Shown in pieces: positions 1 through 7,285 of a stretch of DNA of 64,000 nucleotides (position 1 is the first letter of the stretch; every line of letters begins with the position of its first letter). This stretch comes from Streptomyces sp. NBC_00708. Lineage in GTDB: Bacteria; Actinomycetota; Actinomycetes; Streptomycetales; Streptomycetaceae. Location: the NCBI GenBank assembly GCA_036226585.1, contig CP108997.1:3286001-3350000 (forward strand). The letters are read 5' to 3'. The notes below the pieces were generated by a model that ran no database searches, was not told where the DNA came from, and saw nothing but the letters and a program-made list of their open reading frames with translations. Both the position numbers and the translations under genes were made by a program.

Positions 1-623
1 AGCCACAGGAGACCGAGGCCGGCACCGGCGGTGAACGCGAGAACCGACGCGGCCGAGCCCATGAACCCGGCGAGGACAGCCACGGGTACGACCCGCGACG
101 CCACGGCCCAGCCCCGAAGACCCCGGGCGGCAAGCGGGCGAGCCAGAACGGCGAACGCCGCACACAGAGCGAGGTAGCCGATCATTCCGGCGCCCATGTG
201 GACCGCACCGTGCCCACTCATCACCGTCGCGTCCGGGGAGCCTGCCGGGAACCCCGCACCGGCGTCGGCCGGGAAGGCGGCAGCGGCCCAGAAGGAGAGG
301 CCGAACACGCCGACCAGAGACGGTGCCCACTTCCCGGCAGGACCGCTGCGCAGAGTCCGCCGCAGTCCGGCCGCGCCGACGATCAGCAGCGCTCCGGTGA
401 ACACGAAACTCAACGTCTGAACCCAGCCAGCCCCACCCAGAGCGAGTTGGCTGATCGCGTTCCGGGTGAAGCGAAAGCCGTCGCGCGTGAGGCCCTGGGC
501 GAGTCCGGCCGCGAGGAACAGCGGACCTGCCACCACACCACCGGCCGTGAGCCACCGCGCCGCGGATCGCTGAGTGGTGGCTACGGGGTGGATGGGGACG
601 GGTGGGGTGAATGTGTCGGCCAT
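1..623 (-). CDS. DUF998-type integral membrane protein (3' end beyond window)
   Basis: Read on the minus strand from the ATG at 623 the frame stays open to the window edge (about 207 codons), so the C-terminus is missing. The visible protein has a short polar N-terminus, a first hydrophobic segment near residues 27-45, then the block TRNAISQLALG followed by further hydrophobic segments separated by short loops. The NxxSxL...G pattern after the first membrane segment and the later GHGxxH-like loop are typical of DUF998 proteins, whose biochemical function is not established. It is divergent from the antitoxin gene at 777, with about 150 bp between them. Codon use is ordinary for the genome. 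It could equally be named 'hypothetical membrane protein'. Confidence 0.75.
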   Translation of the reverse strand, partial: MADTFTPPVPIHPVATTQRSAARWLTAGGVVAGPLFLAAGLAQGLTRDGFRFTRNAISQLALGGAGWVQTLSFVFTGALLIVGAAGLRRTLRSGPAGKWAPSLVGVFGLSFWAAAAFPADAGAGFPAGSPDATVMSGHGAVHMGAGMIGYLALCAAFAVLARPLAARGLRGWAVASRVVPVAVLAGFMGSAASVLAFTAGAGLGLLW

Positions 624-776
624 GGCGTGCCTTCCTCGTGCGCCGTGTCACCCATATGACCGACGTCAAGAAACAAAGTGATCGCCCTCCCGCATGTGAC
701 CTGGGCCACATGCGGAAGCCCGTGTCGGCTCCAGGAGTCACGCCCCCTCCCGCGCATACTCCAGCATGCTTGACGT

Positions 777-1025
777 ATGTCCTCAACGACTCGCATCACC
801 GTCACGCTCCCCAGCGACCAGGTGGCGGAGCTCCGCAAGCTCACGGACAACGTCTCCGGCTACGTGGCGGAGGCCGTGGCCCGCCAGATCCGGCACCAGC
901 TTCTGGGCGACGACCTTCGTCGGCACGAGGAAGAACAGGGGGACTTCAGCGACGAGGAACTCGCCGAGGCCCGTGCGAAGATCTTCGGCTCCGCCGTCTC
1001 CCCCAAGGATGCGGACGCCGCGTGA
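777..1025 (+). CDS. Putative antitoxin of a VapBC-type pair
   Basis: An 82-residue protein with an N-terminal beta strand plus helix arrangement (TRITVTLPSDQVAELRKL) characteristic of ribbon-helix-helix antitoxins, followed by an acidic, charged tail (DFSDEELAEARAKIFG) of the kind that wraps the cognate toxin. A -10-like CATGCT at 765-770 is 6 nt from the ATG, so the message may be leaderless. The stop codon overlaps the next start by 4 bp (GTGA), the usual translational coupling of antitoxin and toxin. It would bind and neutralise the PIN protein encoded next and repress its own promoter. Family assignment rests on size, fold pattern and the neighbour. Confidence 0.7.
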   Translation: MSSTTRITVTLPSDQVAELRKLTDNVSGYVAEAVARQIRHQLLGDDLRRHEEEQGDFSDEELAEARAKIFGSAVSPKDADAA

Positions 1026-1414
1026 GTAAGCGCGTCGAAACCGTTGTTCTGGACTCGGAAGAGCTCTCCGCCTGGACCGCGCAGGATCGCAAGCTGCTCG
1101 CGATGCTTCAGGTCTTCCACGCCATGGGAGCCGATCTGGTGATCGGGGCCAACACCATCGTGGAAGTCAGCCACTCCCGTACCAACATGCCCCGCCTGAA
1201 CGGGGCTCTGTCCCGCGCCAAGGTGGAGCCGGTCACCGAACAGGCGGCGAAAGCGGCAGCGGAGCTGCTCAAAGGCGCCGGACTGCACGGGGACAAGTAC
1301 GCCATCGTCCCCCTCCGACCAGTCGGCCCGCCCGGAGCCCATGTCGCGCTGCCAGCTCTCATGCCACAGCGAAATCGCAGGTCAGACCCCCTCCAACAAC
1401 GTAAGCACCGTTGA
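1022..1414 (+). CDS. PIN-domain toxin-like protein with degenerate C-terminus
   Basis: The 130-residue product begins with VVLDSEELSAW, giving the first catalytic Asp of a PIN RNase, and continues with GANTIVEVSHSR, giving the conserved Glu. Up to KYAI it matches the familiar actinobacterial PIN toxin pattern. There the family normally continues with an Asp-Ala-x-x-Ala block and later a TSDxxD block, which supply the remaining metal-binding aspartates. Here the sequence goes directly to VPLRPVGPPG and a basic tail, with neither block. The remnant LRPVGPPGAHVAL resembles the family's LRQPGPVAL segment, so a deletion of several codons plus small indels is likely. The protein probably lacks RNase activity but could still bind the antitoxin. 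Confidence 0.6.
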   Translation: MSKRVETVVLDSEELSAWTAQDRKLLAMLQVFHAMGADLVIGANTIVEVSHSRTNMPRLNGALSRAKVEPVTEQAAKAAAELLKGAGLHGDKYAIVPLRPVGPPGAHVALPALMPQRNRRSDPLQQRKHR

Positions 1415-1462
1415 TTCCCAAGCTCAGAGGGCAAGTTCGGCTCTCGTGACCCGTTCTTCGAA

Positions 1463-2056
1463 TCAAGGCCCTGGTCGACGACCGGGGCCTTTTGCGTTCC
1501 GCACAGCACTCACGTGCCGGAAGGGCCGACGATCTCGCCCTCCAACAGTTCCAGCGCCTCCTCCCTCCCACCGGAAGCGGTCCGCTCCGCCGCCCGTCTT
1601 CGGCCGGTGGGGCTCGTACGACCCGATCCGTACGCCCATTTCCCGGAGCTGAGTCAGGCTCCGGCCGTATGCCGGGTGGGCGGCCATGGCCGTGTTCACG
1701 TACGGGAGGACGGCGGTCGGGATGCCCATCCCGTATGCCTCGCACAGGATGCCGAGGGCCAGGGTGTCGGCGATGCCGGCCGTCCATTTGTTGATCGTGT
1801 TGAAGGTGGCGGGCGCGACGGCGATGGCGTCGGCGGGCGGGAACGCACGAGCGTCGCCGGGGCTGCGCCAAGCCGACCGGATCGGGTAGCCGGTCCGGGC
1901 CTCCACCGCTTCCGTGTCGAGAAACCCGAGGCCCTGGGGTGTGGCCACCACCCCGACACGCCAGCCCTTGCCCTGCGCGGCGCTGATCAGCCGGTGGGCG
2001 TCGCCCGCGACGCCGGCGGCGCAGACCACGATGTACAGGAAGGGCGGTGTTGTCAT
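1463..2056 (-). CDS. Flavoprotein (HFCD-type) with frameshifted C-terminus
   Basis: The 197-residue frame starts MTTPPFLYIVVCAAG, a Rossmann-like flavodoxin strand, and includes PADAIAVAPATFNTINKW, the substrate/FMN-binding segment of the phosphopantothenoylcysteine-decarboxylase-like flavoprotein family. These proteins bind FMN; in streptomycetes most are uncharacterised decarboxylase-like enzymes. The normal end of this family is recovered only in another frame: after DRFRWE the next frame reads EALELLEGEIVGPSGT and stops at 1510-1512. The shift coincides with a local duplication of GGAG around 1558-1573 (minus-strand GGGAGGGAGGAGG). The annotated tail of about 30 residues is therefore probably not native. 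It may be a recent mutation or a sequencing error. The FMN-binding core is intact. Confidence 0.7.
   Translation of the reverse strand: MTTPPFLYIVVCAAGVAGDAHRLISAAQGKGWRVGVVATPQGLGFLDTEAVEARTGYPIRSAWRSPGDARAFPPADAIAVAPATFNTINKWTAGIADTLALGILCEAYGMGIPTAVLPYVNTAMAAHPAYGRSLTQLREMGVRIGSYEPHRPKTGGGADRFRWEGGGAGTVGGRDRRPFRHVSAVRNAKGPGRRPGP
1467..1493 (+). terminator. Intrinsic terminator between convergent genes
   Basis: The arms GGCCCTGGTCG and CGACCGGGGCC form an 11-bp stem with one G-U pair and almost no loop, followed by TTTT on the plus strand. It ends the antitoxin/toxin transcript and also lies at the end of the convergent flavoprotein frame. Confidence 0.7.
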
Positions 2057-2122
2057 GCGGGGCTCCGGGTCGGGACGAGGACGTGGACTGTTTGGGGCCC
2101 GGCTGCGATCTTCCGACCGAGA

Positions 2123-2353
2123 GTGGCGGACTCGGGCACGGCCAAGTTTTGCCTGCTAGCCATTGCCGCTGGTCTCGTTTTCATCACCCTCTTGCCCATG
2201 GCCGAGGCCACAACAGAGGCCATCCGCTCTCTCCGTCGGGCTCGCACAAGGCGGCGGGAGTTCACCAGGCGCGAGGCAGAACTCGTCGCCCGCCTCCATA
2301 CCCGACGATCTACCGAATTAGCAGCGCTGCGACCTCGGCCTGCCATCGACTGA
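2123..2353 (+). CDS. Small single-pass membrane protein with a TTA codon
   Basis: From the GTG at 2123 a 76-residue protein would have a hydrophobic segment near residues 8-26 (FCLLAIAAGLVFITLLP) followed by an Arg-rich cytosolic tail (RSLRRARTRRREFTRREAE). It has no family I recognise. A TTA leucine codon (in STELAAL, near 2318) would make translation depend on the bldA tRNA, which is unusual and would tie expression to development. The Shine-Dalgarno is weak. It is a plausible gene, but the alternative is non-coding sequence between the flavoprotein and the SUKH gene. Confidence 0.35.
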   Translation: MADSGTAKFCLLAIAAGLVFITLLPMAEATTEAIRSLRRARTRRREFTRREAELVARLHTRRSTELAALRPRPAID

Positions 2354-2405
2354 ACAAGGCCGACCCGACAGAGGAATTCTGTGCCGGGGCGGCGGGTGGC
2401 TCGCC

Positions 2406-2411
2406 TAGCGT
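2406..2411 (+). promoter_or_regulatory. -10 box of a probable leaderless promoter
   Basis: TAGCGT matches the Streptomyces vegetative -10 pattern, and the ATG of the SUKH gene begins 6 nt later, which places the likely transcription start at the start codon. Confidence 0.45.
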
Positions 2412-2417
2412 GGGCTC

Positions 2418-3077
2418 ATGCGTGAGGGCATGTGGGTGGGGGTGCGGGAGCGGGTTCTCCGGCTTGGGGAACATCCGGAGGCGGGGCAGGTGTTCGGTGC
2501 GCGGGGGCACGGCTTTCGTCTCGGGCCGGTCATGAGCGAGGAGCAGCTGCGGGGCCTGGAGGCGGACTTGGGTATCGGTCTGCCGCCGCAGTACCGGAGC
2601 TTTCTCCTTCATGTCGGAGCAGGTGGAGCCGGGCCGGACTACGGCCTGATGACACCGTCCTTGGGTGACGACGGGTGGCGGTGGCGCGGCATCGGGCTCG
2701 CGTTCTCCGCCCAGCCGACCAGCGCCGGGTTCGCGGGGCGGCCCTTCGTGGTCGAGGCGTTGCAGGGGGAGCTCGACGCGCTCGAGGGGCAGGAGCCCGA
2801 GGAGGGCGCCTTCTCGACCGACGAGGAGTTCCTTCATGCTCACGCGGCCTGGGACGCGCGCTACGAGGAGCTGTACGACGCGCAGGAAGCGGGCACGGTG
2901 TTCCTCAGCGAGCAGGGGTGCGGATATACGTCGCTTCTGGTGATGACGGGACCTCACCGAGGCGCTGTATGGGAGGATTTGAGACCGATGGACCGAGGGA
3001 TCGAGCCGACCGGACTGGACTTCGCGGACTGGTACCGGCGCTGGCTCGAACGCACCGAGCAACGGCTCGAAACCTGA
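2418..3077 (+). CDS. SMI1/KNR4 (SUKH) family protein
   Basis: A 219-residue soluble protein. The segment MSEEQLRGLEADLGIGLPPQYRSFLLHVGAGGAGP is the hallmark N-terminal SUKH pattern: helix, LPxxYRxFLLxxG, then the Gly-rich turn. The C-terminal GCGYTSLLVMTGPHRGAVWEDLRPMDRGI carries the conserved GxVW-like strand. SUKH proteins are often immunity proteins against polymorphic or contact-dependent toxins, but stand-alone copies are common in Streptomyces and no toxin gene is adjacent here. The start is chosen at the ATG directly after a -10 box. It is followed 13 bp later by the Cys-rich gene, probably in one transcript. Confidence 0.8.
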   Translation: MREGMWVGVRERVLRLGEHPEAGQVFGARGHGFRLGPVMSEEQLRGLEADLGIGLPPQYRSFLLHVGAGGAGPDYGLMTPSLGDDGWRWRGIGLAFSAQPTSAGFAGRPFVVEALQGELDALEGQEPEEGAFSTDEEFLHAHAAWDARYEELYDAQEAGTVFLSEQGCGYTSLLVMTGPHRGAVWEDLRPMDRGIEPTGLDFADWYRRWLERTEQRLET

Positions 3078-3090
3078 CAGGGTGACGACG

Positions 3091-3408
3091 ATGCAGTACT
3101 GCGAACGCCACGAAATGCACAACTGCGCGGACTGCGCTCCGTCCGCACCACAGCGCAGCGCGCCCACCAGTGAATGGGACGGCTGGCCGGCAGCCGCGAT
3201 CATCATCCACGCCAGCGGCAAGGCTCACCTTCCGGGCTGTATGCACATCGCCCCGGACGACATCCGGCCACCCCGCTACGGCTGGGTGCTCACCCCGTCC
3301 CCCGGGTCCTGGCGCCGCCTCGCGGCCTCCAGCCCGCTCCGCGCCACCCAGGGCAACACCGAGCGGGCGGCCGTGAGCCGCTGCGAGAGCTGCGACGCAA
3401 CGCAGTAG
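3091..3408 (+). CDS. Small Cys/His-rich protein, putative zinc binding
   Basis: A 105-residue protein starting MQYCERHEMHNCADC, which gives a CxxHxxxxCxxC cluster, then HLPGCMHIAPDDI in the middle and SRCESC near the C-terminus. The spacing suggests one or two structural zinc sites. The central part with WxxxTPxPGxWRRL and ATxGNT resembles small conserved Streptomyces hypothetical proteins that I cannot name. It lies 13 bp after the SUKH gene. The ATG at 3091 has AGGG about 8 nt upstream; a GTG at 3082 in the same frame is an alternative start. Confidence 0.6.
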   Translation: MQYCERHEMHNCADCAPSAPQRSAPTSEWDGWPAAAIIIHASGKAHLPGCMHIAPDDIRPPRYGWVLTPSPGSWRRLAASSPLRATQGNTERAAVSRCESCDATQ

Positions 3409-3774
3409 GAACGCGGCTCGCTCACCACCTCGCGCGACCGGGGCGAACTGCATCTCGGCCTGGTGTTTTGGGAACGTTGTGGCTGTGGTCGGTGAATACC
3501 TGTGGCGGCGGTCCCAGAATTTGCCGGGCCTCATGGGGAGAAATTCTGCCGCAGCGCGCGGGAGGAATTATATGACGCACATAATTCTCCGCGGCGTGCT
3601 ACTGTCGGATCCAGTTGCAGTTGTGGTACCCAAAAAAACTTCGAGCACCTCAAACCGGCCTCGAGCCGCTGGAGGTGCTTCGTATTTCCGGTCATTTTCC
3701 GGGCAGGGCATCATCGCGGCGACACGGTTTCCGTACCGTACGGGTTCCGTCGTACTGCCCCAAGGAGATATGAC
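3409..3774 (+). promoter_or_regulatory. Promoter and long 5' leader of cold-shock gene 1
   Basis: No gene is seen here. A TACTGT -10-like box at 3600-3605 is followed by a leader of roughly 160 nt. It contains the block GTTGCAGTTGTGGTACCC (3614-3631), an A7 run, a hairpin with arms AGCACCTC/GAGGTGCT (3644-3651 and 3672-3679), TATTTCCGG (3683-3691) and a block ending ATCGCGGCGACACGG (to 3727). The first block and the last two blocks recur almost unchanged in the leader of the second cold-shock gene at 29180-29357. The ribosome binding site CAAGGAGAT lies at 3761-3769. Long structured leaders are known to regulate csp mRNA stability and translation. Confidence 0.6.
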
Positions 3775-3978
3775 ATGGCTACTGGCACCGTGAAGTGGTT
3801 CAACGCGGAAAAGGGCTTCGGCTTCATCGAGCAGGACGGTGGCGGCGCCGACGTGTTCGCCCACTTCTCGAACATCGCCGCCCAGGGCTTCCGCGAGCTG
3901 CAGGAAGGCCAGAAGGTCTCCTTCGACATCGCGCAGGGCCAGAAGGGCCCGACGGCCGAGAACATCGTCTCCGCCTGA
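3775..3978 (+). CDS. Cold-shock protein (CspA family), copy 1
   Basis: A 67-residue single cold-shock domain: [17 protein letters not shown] contains RNP1 (KGFGFI) and DVFAHFSNI contains RNP2-like VFAHF. It ends [12 protein letters not shown], the usual end of the family. It binds single-stranded nucleic acid and acts as an RNA chaperone in the cytoplasm. A strong hairpin follows at once, and the helicase gene starts 300 bp downstream. By order and neighbours this corresponds to the SCO5921-type locus of S. coelicolor (from memory). The protein differs from copy 2 at 28976-29179 at about a dozen positions. Confidence 0.95.
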   Translation: MATGTVKWFNAEKGFGFIEQDGGGADVFAHFSNIAAQGFRELQEGQKVSFDIAQGQKGPTAENIVSA

Positions 3979-3997
3979 CGCTGATACGCATCTGGTA

Positions 3998-4033
3998 GCT
4001 GGGGCCCGCATCCACCGGGGTGCGGGCCCCAGC
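3998..4033 (+). terminator. Strong hairpin between csp copy 1 and the helicase
   Basis: GCTGGGGCCCGCA and TGCGGGCCCCAGC form a perfect 13-bp stem with a 10-nt loop and no U tract. The same arms occur after csp copy 2 (28901-28933), again between csp and helicase. It probably ends most csp transcripts and may allow partial read-through. Confidence 0.7.
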
Positions 4034-4278
4034 CGCACGCGTTTCCCGGCGGCGCCGTCCACGGGAACGCACTGTTGAGGGACGCAGCCTCCCCGGATTC
4101 GCATCCGGTGCCACAGCGGAGTCATTCGGGCACGCCGTCCCCACCTTTTCGCTGACGTCGACACGGTATTCCCGTGAGCCACGTCCGCCGCATTCCACTC
4201 GGTCCGTGCCTGTAATTCCTCGTGCTGCTCCTCCGCTGTGGAATTCCTTGATACGTGCCGTATCGAGGAAGATTTCTC
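4034..4278 (+). promoter_or_regulatory. Leader of DEAD-box helicase 1
   Basis: No gene is seen here. Just before the Shine-Dalgarno GAGGAAG (4265-4271) lies a perfect hairpin GATACG-TGC-CGTATC (4250-4264). The helicase-2 leader keeps GATACGTGCC and TCGAGGAA at the same distance from the start but not the second hairpin arm. The conserved GATACGTGCC suggests a shared control element near the ribosome binding site. Confidence 0.4.
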
Positions 4279-5784
4279 ATGAATCCCACACGCACGAACA
4301 GCCGTTCCTCCCGCGCCCGCCGCGGCGACGGCCACGGGTACGACTCCACCGCCGGCTCGATGCGGGGCAGTCGCTTCGCATCGTCCGCCCCGAGCCGTCC
4401 GGCACGCGCCAACCGTCCGGGTGGCCGCCGGCCCGCTGGGATGCAAGGCGAGTTCGCCCTGCCCGAGACGGTCACTCCGGCGCTGCCCCCGGTCGAGGTG
4501 TTCAGCGACCTCGACATGCCGAGGAGCCTGCTGGCGGCGCTCACCGCGCAGGGCGTGACCACTCCGTTCCCGATCCAGGGTGCGACGCTGCCGAACTCAC
4601 TGGCGGGCCGGGACGTCCTGGGCCGTGGCCGGACCGGCTCCGGCAAGACGCTCGCCTTCGGCCTGGCCCTGCTCGCCCGCACCGCCGGGCAGCGCGCCGA
4701 GCCCCGTCGGCCGCTGGCCCTGGTCCTGGTCCCCACCCGGGAACTCGCTCAGCAGGTCACCGATGCGCTCGCCCCGTTCGCCCGCGCCGTGCGACTGCGG
4801 CTGGCCACGGTCGTCGGCGGGATGTCGATCGGCCGGCAGGCGAACGCGCTGCGGGGCGGTGCCGAGGTCGTCGTGGCCACCCCCGGCCGCCTCAAGGACC
4901 TCATCGACCGCGGGGACTGCGGGCTGGACCAGGTAGCGATCACGGTCCTGGACGAGGCCGACCAGATGGCCGACATGGGCTTCATGCCGCAGGTCACGGC
5001 GCTGTTGGACCAGGTCGGCCCCGGGGGTCAGCGCATGCTGTTCTCCGCGACCCTGGACCGTAACGTCGATCTCCTGGTCCGGCGCTACCTCACCGACCCC
5101 GTCGTCCATTCCGTGGACCCCTCCCAGGGGGCGGTCACCACGATGGAACATCACGTCCTGCACATCCACGGGGCCGACAAGCACCGGCTGACGACGGAGA
5201 TCGCGGCACGCGACGGCCGGGTGATCATGTTCCTGGACACCAAGCACGCCGTGGACCGCCTCGCCCGGGACCTCCTCGCCAGCGGTGTACGGGCCGGCGC
5301 CCTGCACGGCGGCAAGTCGCAGCCTCAGCGCACCCGCACCCTCGCCCAGTTCAAGGCGGGGCACGTCACCGTCCTGGTGGCTACGAACGTCGCGGCGCGC
5401 GGCATCCACGTCGACCACCTCGACCTCGTCGTCAACGTGGATCCGCCGACCGACCACAAGGACTACCTCCACCGGGGCGGCCGTACCGCGCGCGCCGGCG
5501 AGTCCGGCAGCGTCGTCACCCTGGTCACCGCCAACCAGCGCCGCGACATGACCCGCCTCATGGCGGCCGCCGGCATCGTGCCCCGTACCACCCAGGTCCG
5601 CTCCGGCGAGGCCGCGCTCGGCCGGATCACCGGTGCCCGCACCCCCTCCGGCGTCCCCGTGACGATCACCGCCCCGTCACCCGAGCGGCGCAAGCGCACC
5701 GCGGCCCCCGGCGGCCGGCGCGGCGCTGCCGGGTCCGCCCGGCGCGCGGGCGGGCGGGCGTCCGCCTTCGACGCGGCGGCCTGA
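4279..5784 (+). CDS. DEAD-box ATP-dependent RNA helicase, copy 1
   Basis: A 501-residue RhlE/DeaD-type helicase. The Q-motif region (FPIQ) precedes motif I RTGSGKT (118-124), then PTRELAQQ, DEAD (225-228), SAT (256-258), and motif VI HRGGRTARAG (from 398). The N-terminal 60 residues are Arg/Ser/Gly-rich and the C-terminus is basic, fitting RNA contact. It unwinds RNA duplexes in the cytoplasm and probably works with the cold-shock protein encoded upstream. The start is the ATG preceded by GAGGAAG, 7 nt away. A highly similar paralogue lies at 27056-28549. CBS-like and SCO5918-family genes follow on the same strand. Confidence 0.95.
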   Translation: MNPTRTNSRSSRARRGDGHGYDSTAGSMRGSRFASSAPSRPARANRPGGRRPAGMQGEFALPETVTPALPPVEVFSDLDMPRSLLAALTAQGVTTPFPIQGATLPNSLAGRDVLGRGRTGSGKTLAFGLALLARTAGQRAEPRRPLALVLVPTRELAQQVTDALAPFARAVRLRLATVVGGMSIGRQANALRGGAEVVVATPGRLKDLIDRGDCGLDQVAITVLDEADQMADMGFMPQVTALLDQVGPGGQRMLFSATLDRNVDLLVRRYLTDPVVHSVDPSQGAVTTMEHHVLHIHGADKHRLTTEIAARDGRVIMFLDTKHAVDRLARDLLASGVRAGALHGGKSQPQRTRTLAQFKAGHVTVLVATNVAARGIHVDHLDLVVNVDPPTDHKDYLHRGGRTARAGESGSVVTLVTANQRRDMTRLMAAAGIVPRTTQVRSGEAALGRITGARTPSGVPVTITAPSPERRKRTAAPGGRRGAAGSARRAGGRASAFDAAA

Positions 5785-5830
5785 GCACCGTCTGATCCGG
5801 AAGCCGACCCATCCACGCAGGAGGCACGTT

Positions 5831-6238
5831 GTGACACTGGTCCGGACACAGCCCCACCCGGCGAACACCGGCCCCGTCCCCCGGACGGCACTCGAAGGCG
5901 CGGCACTCGACGCCACGGACACGGCCGGCCCGCAGGTAGGCGGCGACATGACCGTGGAGGTGGCCCTGTCCGTCATGATCAGCGCCAGGACCGGCCACCT
6001 GCGGGTCTGCGACAACGACGGCCTGTGCACCGGGCTGGTCACCCGGGCCCAGCTCGCGGTCGTCCGCGACGGCCCCGCCTACTCGGACCGGCTCCAGCTG
6101 CGCGACATCCTCGGCGGCCACGGGCCGTACCTCCCGCCCGTCACCATGGCGGCCGAGTACTCCGCGTACGTCCGCCGGCCCGGCGCGGGCGAGCGGGACC
6201 ACGCCCGGGGCGTCCTCGCCCCGGCGTCGGCCCTCTGA
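5831..6238 (+). CDS. Small CBS-domain-like protein
   Basis: A 135-residue protein from a GTG preceded by AGGAGGCA. After a disordered N-terminus of about 40 residues, MTVEVALSVMISARTGHLRVCDNDGLCTGLVTRAQLAVV matches half of a CBS pair (helix, strand, GLVTxxxL). CBS modules bind adenosyl ligands; a single module would need to dimerise. It lies 47 bp after the helicase gene and 48 bp before the SCO5918-family gene and is likely co-transcribed with them. Its cellular role is unknown. Confidence 0.65.
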   Translation: MTLVRTQPHPANTGPVPRTALEGAALDATDTAGPQVGGDMTVEVALSVMISARTGHLRVCDNDGLCTGLVTRAQLAVVRDGPAYSDRLQLRDILGGHGPYLPPVTMAAEYSAYVRRPGAGERDHARGVLAPASAL

Positions 6239-6285
6239 ACCGCTTCCCCGGCGGAACCATCCCTTCCTCTCCCTGTGAGGCATCC

Positions 6286-6597
6286 GTGCGCTGTGTCATC
6301 GCCCGCTTCCCGTTCGAGCTCACCAGGAGTGGCGTCCTGACCTCCATGAAGGGCGTCAAGCCCGAGGCGGTCGTCGGTGAGTCCGTGACCATCGGCCGCC
6401 GCGCCTACCCCGTCAAGCAGGTCGGCGAGGTCATCACCCGCCAGGACCGCCGCGACTTCAGCTCCCACGAAGTCGTCCGGGCCATGACCAAGCTCGGCTT
6501 CACCTGCCGCGCCCTCCCGTCGGCCGCCGCGCCCGCCCGCCCTCTCAGCCCGCTCCAGCACGCCGCCGCCCTGCTCGGCACCCCGGCCGCCGTCTGA
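6286..6597 (+). CDS. SCO5918 family protein
   Basis: A 103-residue protein starting VRCVIARFPFELTRSGV from the GTG at 6286, which has GTGAGG 5 nt upstream. The central MKGVKPEAVVGESVTIGRRAYPVKQVGEVITRQDRRDF and the segment VVRAMTKLGFTC match what I recall of the streptomycete SCO5918 family, which sits beside the cold-shock/helicase pair. No enzymatic motif is visible. The basic, compact sequence and its neighbours suggest an RNA-related accessory role, which is inference. A 48-bp palindrome ends the transcript. Confidence 0.75.
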   Translation: MRCVIARFPFELTRSGVLTSMKGVKPEAVVGESVTIGRRAYPVKQVGEVITRQDRRDFSSHEVVRAMTKLGFTCRALPSAAAPARPLSPLQHAAALLGTPAAV

Positions 6598-6630
6598 CCG
6601 CGCGGCAGGCAGGGTGCGCTGACACCCGAG

Positions 6631-6678
6631 TACGCGGGAGGGCCCGACCGGCACGTGCCGGTCGGGCCCTCCCGCGTA
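6631..6678 (+). terminator. Perfect 48-bp palindrome, terminator-like
   Basis: The two 24-nt halves beginning TACGCGGGAGGG are exact reverse complements with no loop spacer. It follows the SCO5918-family gene by 33 bp and forms an extremely stable hairpin. Confidence 0.7.
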
Positions 6679-7285
6679 CCGGTGAGCCGCCCGTCGGGCT
6701 CCGACATGGGAGCCGATCCTGTTCGCGGTTCGCGCGACCTCCCGGACCGGTCGGCAACAAGCTGGACAGGGTCGATTATCTGCTTACGGAGGACACGTAA
6801 ATCTCCTGTGGCCAGAGTAGACATTGAGGCATGGCTCAGTTACGGTTTCTCTTGTAACCAGAGAGACATCAATGCCTGGCAGAGATGGACTGCCGGGAGT
6901 ACGCGCAGGTGCAGGACGGTGCGGCGGTGGAGTTCCGAAGCCAGGATGGTTCGACGGCGACGGGACTGACGGCCGGACCGGGCGGCCCGCAAAAAGGGGC
7001 CCCACGCAGGTAGTCGACAACCGAGGAAAGAACGGAGGAGCCCGCGCCATCAGGATCGCCTGGGCCGGAGCCTTTGGCCCGCCCGGGTACCGCAGGACAT
7101 CGATAGTGAGGTGGTCTCCGGTCGAGCAACCGCGATCCCCGCGTTCCCGACAGCGTCCGGGTCGGAGCCGCGGAAACAGAACGCCGGTGCAGTGTCAGGG
7201 CCGGCGGGTGGTGTAGTAGTTCCTTCGGGGTCCTGGTGCCACACGGCGCCAGGACCCCTCAACGCGTTCCCCGTGAGAGGTGCAA
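6679..7285. other. Non-coding stretch between module 1 and the MerR-like gene
   Basis: I see no convincing gene in this 600-bp region. About 6765-6900 is noticeably less GC-rich than the surroundings and holds an inverted repeat GTTAC...GTAAC (6839-6858). A frame starting ATGGACTGCCGG at 6883 runs 42 codons but has no good ribosome binding site. The 3' end forms the leader hairpin of the MerR-like gene. Confidence 0.4.
7227..7258 (+). promoter_or_regulatory. Leader hairpin of the MerR-like gene
   Basis: GGGGTCCTGGTGCC and GGCGCCAGGACCCC form a 14-bp stem with one G-U pair and a 4-nt loop, 27 nt before the start codon. It could be an attenuator or the end of an upstream transcript. Confidence 0.45.

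Noticed and set aside
1380..1500. tRNA fragment or attachment site near the decayed toxin gene
   Set aside because: No cloverleaf or T-loop sequence can be built. The only clear structure is the terminator hairpin at 1467-1493, and no integrase is present.
2418..3408. Polymorphic-toxin immunity cluster around the SUKH gene
   Set aside because: There is no toxin, Rhs, WXG100 or secretion gene adjacent. A lone SUKH gene does not define such a system.
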